In this document: piece after piece, positions 6,741 through 8,918 of the stretch
Layout: the number at the start of each line of letters is the position of its first letter
Position numbering within the stretch: the first letter of the stretch is position 1
From: an uncultured Erysipelotrichaceae bacterium
GTDB lineage: Bacteria > Bacillota_I > Bacilli_A > Erysipelotrichales > Erysipelotrichaceae
Length of the DNA: 8,918 nt
Assembly (NCBI GenBank): GCA_902782505.1
Contig: CACZNO010000266.1
Coordinates: 1-8,918 of the forward strand
Direction: 5' to 3'
The notes under the pieces: generated by a model
What the model was told of the DNA's origin: nothing
Database searches by the model: none
The model's input: the letters and a program-made list of their open reading frames with translations, nothing else
Translations under genes and position numbers: made by a program

Positions 6741-7295
6741 ATGAACGTATATGATTTCGACGGAACGATTTACGACGGGGTCAGCACCGTTGATTTGGTA
6801 AAGTTTGTCTTGAAAAAGAATCCGCTCCGTTTTTATAAGCTTCCGTTCGCGGCTTTACGCATTCTGGGATATTATCTTCACTTAACGGACAAGGCTTTCG
6901 CGAAGACCGGCATTTACCGTTTTATCGCGGGCATTCCCGACGCCGAAAAGGTGATCGAGGAATTCTGGAATCAGAACATTCAAAAGATTTATCCCTGGTA
7001 CTTGGCGCAGCAGAAACCGGACGATGTGATCATCTCTGCTTCCCCCATGTTTGAAATCGGAGTGATTTGCCGGAAACTCGGAATTCAGAATGTGATCGCG
7101 TCCGAAGTAGATCTGAAAACCGGGAAACCGACCGGCATCAACAATGACGGTCCGCATAAGGTCACGCATTTCTACGAACGCTTCCCGGCGGCGGTTATCG
7201 ACGAATTCTATTCCGATTCGCGTCATGACAGATATCTGGCGGAACATGCGAAGAAGGCGTTCTTTATCCGCGGCGGGAAACCGGAACCGTGGTGA
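6741..7295 (+). CDS. HAD-superfamily subclass IB phosphatase, substrate unknown
   Basis: The 184-residue protein has the haloacid-dehalogenase phosphatase motifs in order: DFDGTI at 5-10 with nucleophile D5 and general acid D7, VIISASP at 96-102 with motif II serine, K140 as the probable motif III lysine, and YSDSRHD at 157-163 with the magnesium-binding aspartates D159 and D163. The helical cap follows motif I directly, as in subclass IB, the group that includes SerB-like phosphoserine phosphatases. Specific substrate cannot be read from the sequence. The ATG at 6741 has GGAGG 6 nt upstream; a start at 6723 would lie before that site. The TGA ends 5 nt before the recX ATG, and recX has only the weak GGTGAG for ribosome binding, so the two are probably coupled. 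Confidence 0.85.
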   Translation: MNVYDFDGTIYDGVSTVDLVKFVLKKNPLRFYKLPFAALRILGYYLHLTDKAFAKTGIYRFIAGIPDAEKVIEEFWNQNIQKIYPWYLAQQKPDDVIISASPMFEIGVICRKLGIQNVIASEVDLKTGKPTGINNDGPHKVTHFYERFPAAVIDEFYSDSRHDRYLAEHAKKAFFIRGGKPEPW

Positions 7296-7300
7296 GATCT

Positions 7301-8119
7301 ATGGCGGAAAAATACACTGTCCTGAAAACGGAAATCAAGAAAGACGGTGTTACGGTCATCCTGGCACAAAAAGACAGCGAGCCGGATGTTCTGGAACTGT
7401 CACTGGAGGATTTTCTGGAGGAAAGTCTTCACGAAAATGACCGCATCTCTTCCGCGCAGTATCTTGATCTGAAGAAGAAAAGCGTCCGTTATAAAGCGTA
7501 CCGTCTCTGTATCCGCAAACTGTCGGTCAAAGACCGTACGGAAAAGGAGATCCGCGGGATTTTATCCGAACAGGCGGAACTTTCGAAAAAGGACGCCGAA
7601 GAGATCTTTGGAAAACTCAAGCGGAAAGGGTACATCGATGATTCCGGTTACGCGGATACCGTGATCCAGGATCTGCGCGCCTCGCTTTTCGGTAAAGAAC
7701 GGATCTTGAAAGTTTTGAAGGAAAAGGGGATTTCCGAAGAACTGATCCGGGAAAAACTGAACGCGGAAAAGCCGGAAAAGGAAATCGAGCGCGGAGCGCA
7801 ATATGCCGGAATGCTGATTAAGACGCTCGATAAATATCCGCAGAAAGAGAAACGCGGACGTCTTTTGCGGAAACTTGTGTACCGCGGTTATGAAAAAGAC
7901 GATTGTACGGAGATCTTGTCTTCGATAACGTTTGAAAAAAACGAAGAGAAGGAACACGCGCTTTTACGCAAGGCGTTTGACAGCGCCTATACCCGTCATG
8001 CGCGCAAATATGAAGGTCCGGCATTGAAAAACGCGGTCCTTCGATCACTTTTGTCGAAAGGTTTCCGATATGATGATATTATGGAATACTGGAATGAAAA
8101 CGGAGGAACAGACCAATGA
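7301..8119 (+). CDS. recX: Regulatory protein RecX
   Basis: RecX binds RecA filaments and modulates recombination and DNA repair. The 272-residue product matches the long Bacillota form. It consists of repeated three-helix units: about 64-125 with the typical KLKRKGYIDDSGYADTVIQD wording at 105-124, GKERILKVLKEKGISEELI at 131-149, RGRLLRKLVYRGYEKDDC at 185-202 and KNAVLRSLLSKGFRYDDI at 243-260. The first 60 residues are a beta-rich extension common in this group. I chose ATG 7301 over two tandem GTG codons at 7289 and 7292, which lie inside the HAD gene end. The stop overlaps the next start as ATGA. No recA is in the window, so its association here is with a phosphatase and an RNase. Confidence 0.88.
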   Translation: MAEKYTVLKTEIKKDGVTVILAQKDSEPDVLELSLEDFLEESLHENDRISSAQYLDLKKKSVRYKAYRLCIRKLSVKDRTEKEIRGILSEQAELSKKDAEEIFGKLKRKGYIDDSGYADTVIQDLRASLFGKERILKVLKEKGISEELIREKLNAEKPEKEIERGAQYAGMLIKTLDKYPQKEKRGRLLRKLVYRGYEKDDCTEILSSITFEKNEEKEHALLRKAFDSAYTRHARKYEGPALKNAVLRSLLSKGFRYDDIMEYWNENGGTDQ

Positions 8120-8918
8120 AAGTAAAAGAAATGACAGCCGGCGATAAAATCGATCAGCCGTTACTGATCGCCGCGGTGCACGAGGGAGTGACGGGAAACG
8201 GGGCTCCTTATCTCACGCTGAATCTGCAGGACGCCTCCGGTTCTCTTGACGCGAAACTCTGGGACGTGAAACCAGCGCAGAAAGAAATCTGCGAAGCCGG
8301 GAAGGTCATCCGGATCCGCGGAGATATCATCAACTATAAAGGTCATGCCCAGATGAAGATCCTGACGGTTGCACCTTACGAAGGTGAAGTGAAACCGGAA
8401 GACTTCCAGGCATTGACACCCATTGATACGGAAGCCATGAAGTCCGACGTGGAAAAAGCTATCGAGTCCATCCGTCATCCGGTCCTGCACGACATTGTGG
8501 AACATCTGTTGGGAAAAGCAGGGGAAAAGTTTTATACGCATCCGGCAGCTTCCAAGAATCATCATGAATTCAAGGGCGGCTTGGCGACCCATGAGACAAA
8601 CATGCTGAAAATGGCGTATGTCTTCCTGGAACAGTATCCGTTCTTAAACCACGATTTATTGATTGCGGGTGTGCTTTGCCATGATATCGGGAAACTCCGT
8701 GAATTAAGCGGCGGTGTCGTAACGGAATACACTTTGCCGGGAAAACTTCTCGGTCATGTTTCCATCGGTGCGGAAATGGTGGATGAAGCTGCCAGAGAAC
8801 TGGGCTACGAAGACGAGAAGGAAGTTGTCCTTCTGAAACACATGGTTCTTTCTCATCACGGTAAATATGAATTCGGTTCACCGGTTCTCCCGATGACGCC
8901 GGAAGCCGAAGCGCTGAA
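8116..8918 (+). CDS. yhaM: YhaM-family 3'-5' exoribonuclease (OB fold plus HD domain), cut by window edge
   Basis: YhaM is a metal-dependent 3'-5' exonuclease acting on RNA and single-stranded DNA in Gram-positive bacteria. The 267 visible residues cover most of a protein usually about 314 long. Residues 10-90 form the OB-fold nucleic-acid-binding domain (PYLTLNLQDASGSLDAKLWD at 31-50). The HD hydrolase domain follows: HHEFKGGLATHE at 149-160, CHDIGKL at 188-194 with the H189-D190 pair, GHVSIGAEM at 213-221 and HMVLSHHGKYEFGSP at 242-256, supplying the further metal-binding histidines. The ATG at 8116 has GGAGG 9 nt upstream and overlaps the recX TGA. Only the C-terminus is missing from view. 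Confidence 0.9.
   Translation, partial: MKVKEMTAGDKIDQPLLIAAVHEGVTGNGAPYLTLNLQDASGSLDAKLWDVKPAQKEICEAGKVIRIRGDIINYKGHAQMKILTVAPYEGEVKPEDFQALTPIDTEAMKSDVEKAIESIRHPVLHDIVEHLLGKAGEKFYTHPAASKNHHEFKGGLATHETNMLKMAYVFLEQYPFLNHDLLIAGVLCHDIGKLRELSGGVVTEYTLPGKLLGHVSIGAEMVDEAARELGYEDEKEVVLLKHMVLSHHGKYEFGSPVLPMTPEAEAL

Noticed and set aside
8161..8881. Two minus-strand open frames at the right end
   Set aside because: They are antisense to the yhaM-like gene, which has a continuous OB-HD protein; the antisense products are unlike any family I recognise.

Overview
The window reads as a gene-dense chromosomal segment of a low-to-medium GC Bacillota (Firmicutes) bacterium. The markers are strong AGGAGG-type ribosome binding sites, tightly overlapped genes, a ComK-family protein, a YhaM-type HD exoribonuclease and RecX. 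An Erysipelotrichia-like host is my guess from this gene mix; it is inference and no rRNA is present to test it. I see no tRNA, rRNA, CRISPR array, insertion sequence or phage gene.

Layout. (1) Minus strand, about 2397 down to 1: a promoter, then a formiminotransferase-cyclodeaminase/methenyl-THF cyclohydrolase family gene, tgt and queA (cut by the window edge). The junctions overlap (ATGA, then TAATG), so this looks like one translationally coupled operon. tgt and queA carry out the tRNA-bound part of queuosine synthesis. (2) A 72-bp divergent promoter region. (3) Plus strand 2413-3249: a radical SAM protein with a SPASM-like C-terminal cysteine cluster, apparently without a leader, closed by a terminator. 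(4) Plus strand 3324-6377: four tightly packed genes encoding a ComK-like regulator, a short membrane-fusion/adaptor protein, an ABC ATPase and a MacB/FtsX-type permease, ended by a 12-bp stem hairpin. (5) 6406-6740: a structured, apparently non-coding region with a possible frameshifted small ORF, a perfect 15-bp direct repeat, a minus-strand terminator, a dyad and a good promoter. (6) Plus strand 6741 to the end: HAD-IB phosphatase, recX and a yhaM-like exoribonuclease gene (cut by the window edge), again tightly coupled.

The items most worth attention are two. The first is the ComK-like protein at the head of a MacAB-like exporter operon; it is short, lacks the usual C-terminal tail and is translationally coupled to the adaptor gene, which suggests a regulator dedicated to that exporter or a competence-linked export module. 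The second is the 6406-6740 spacer. Read on the minus strand it resembles a small regulatory RNA (5' hairpin, C-rich single-stranded stretch, GAAA-loop terminator with a U tract), while on the plus strand the same dyad overlaps the -35 of the HAD-recX-yhaM promoter.
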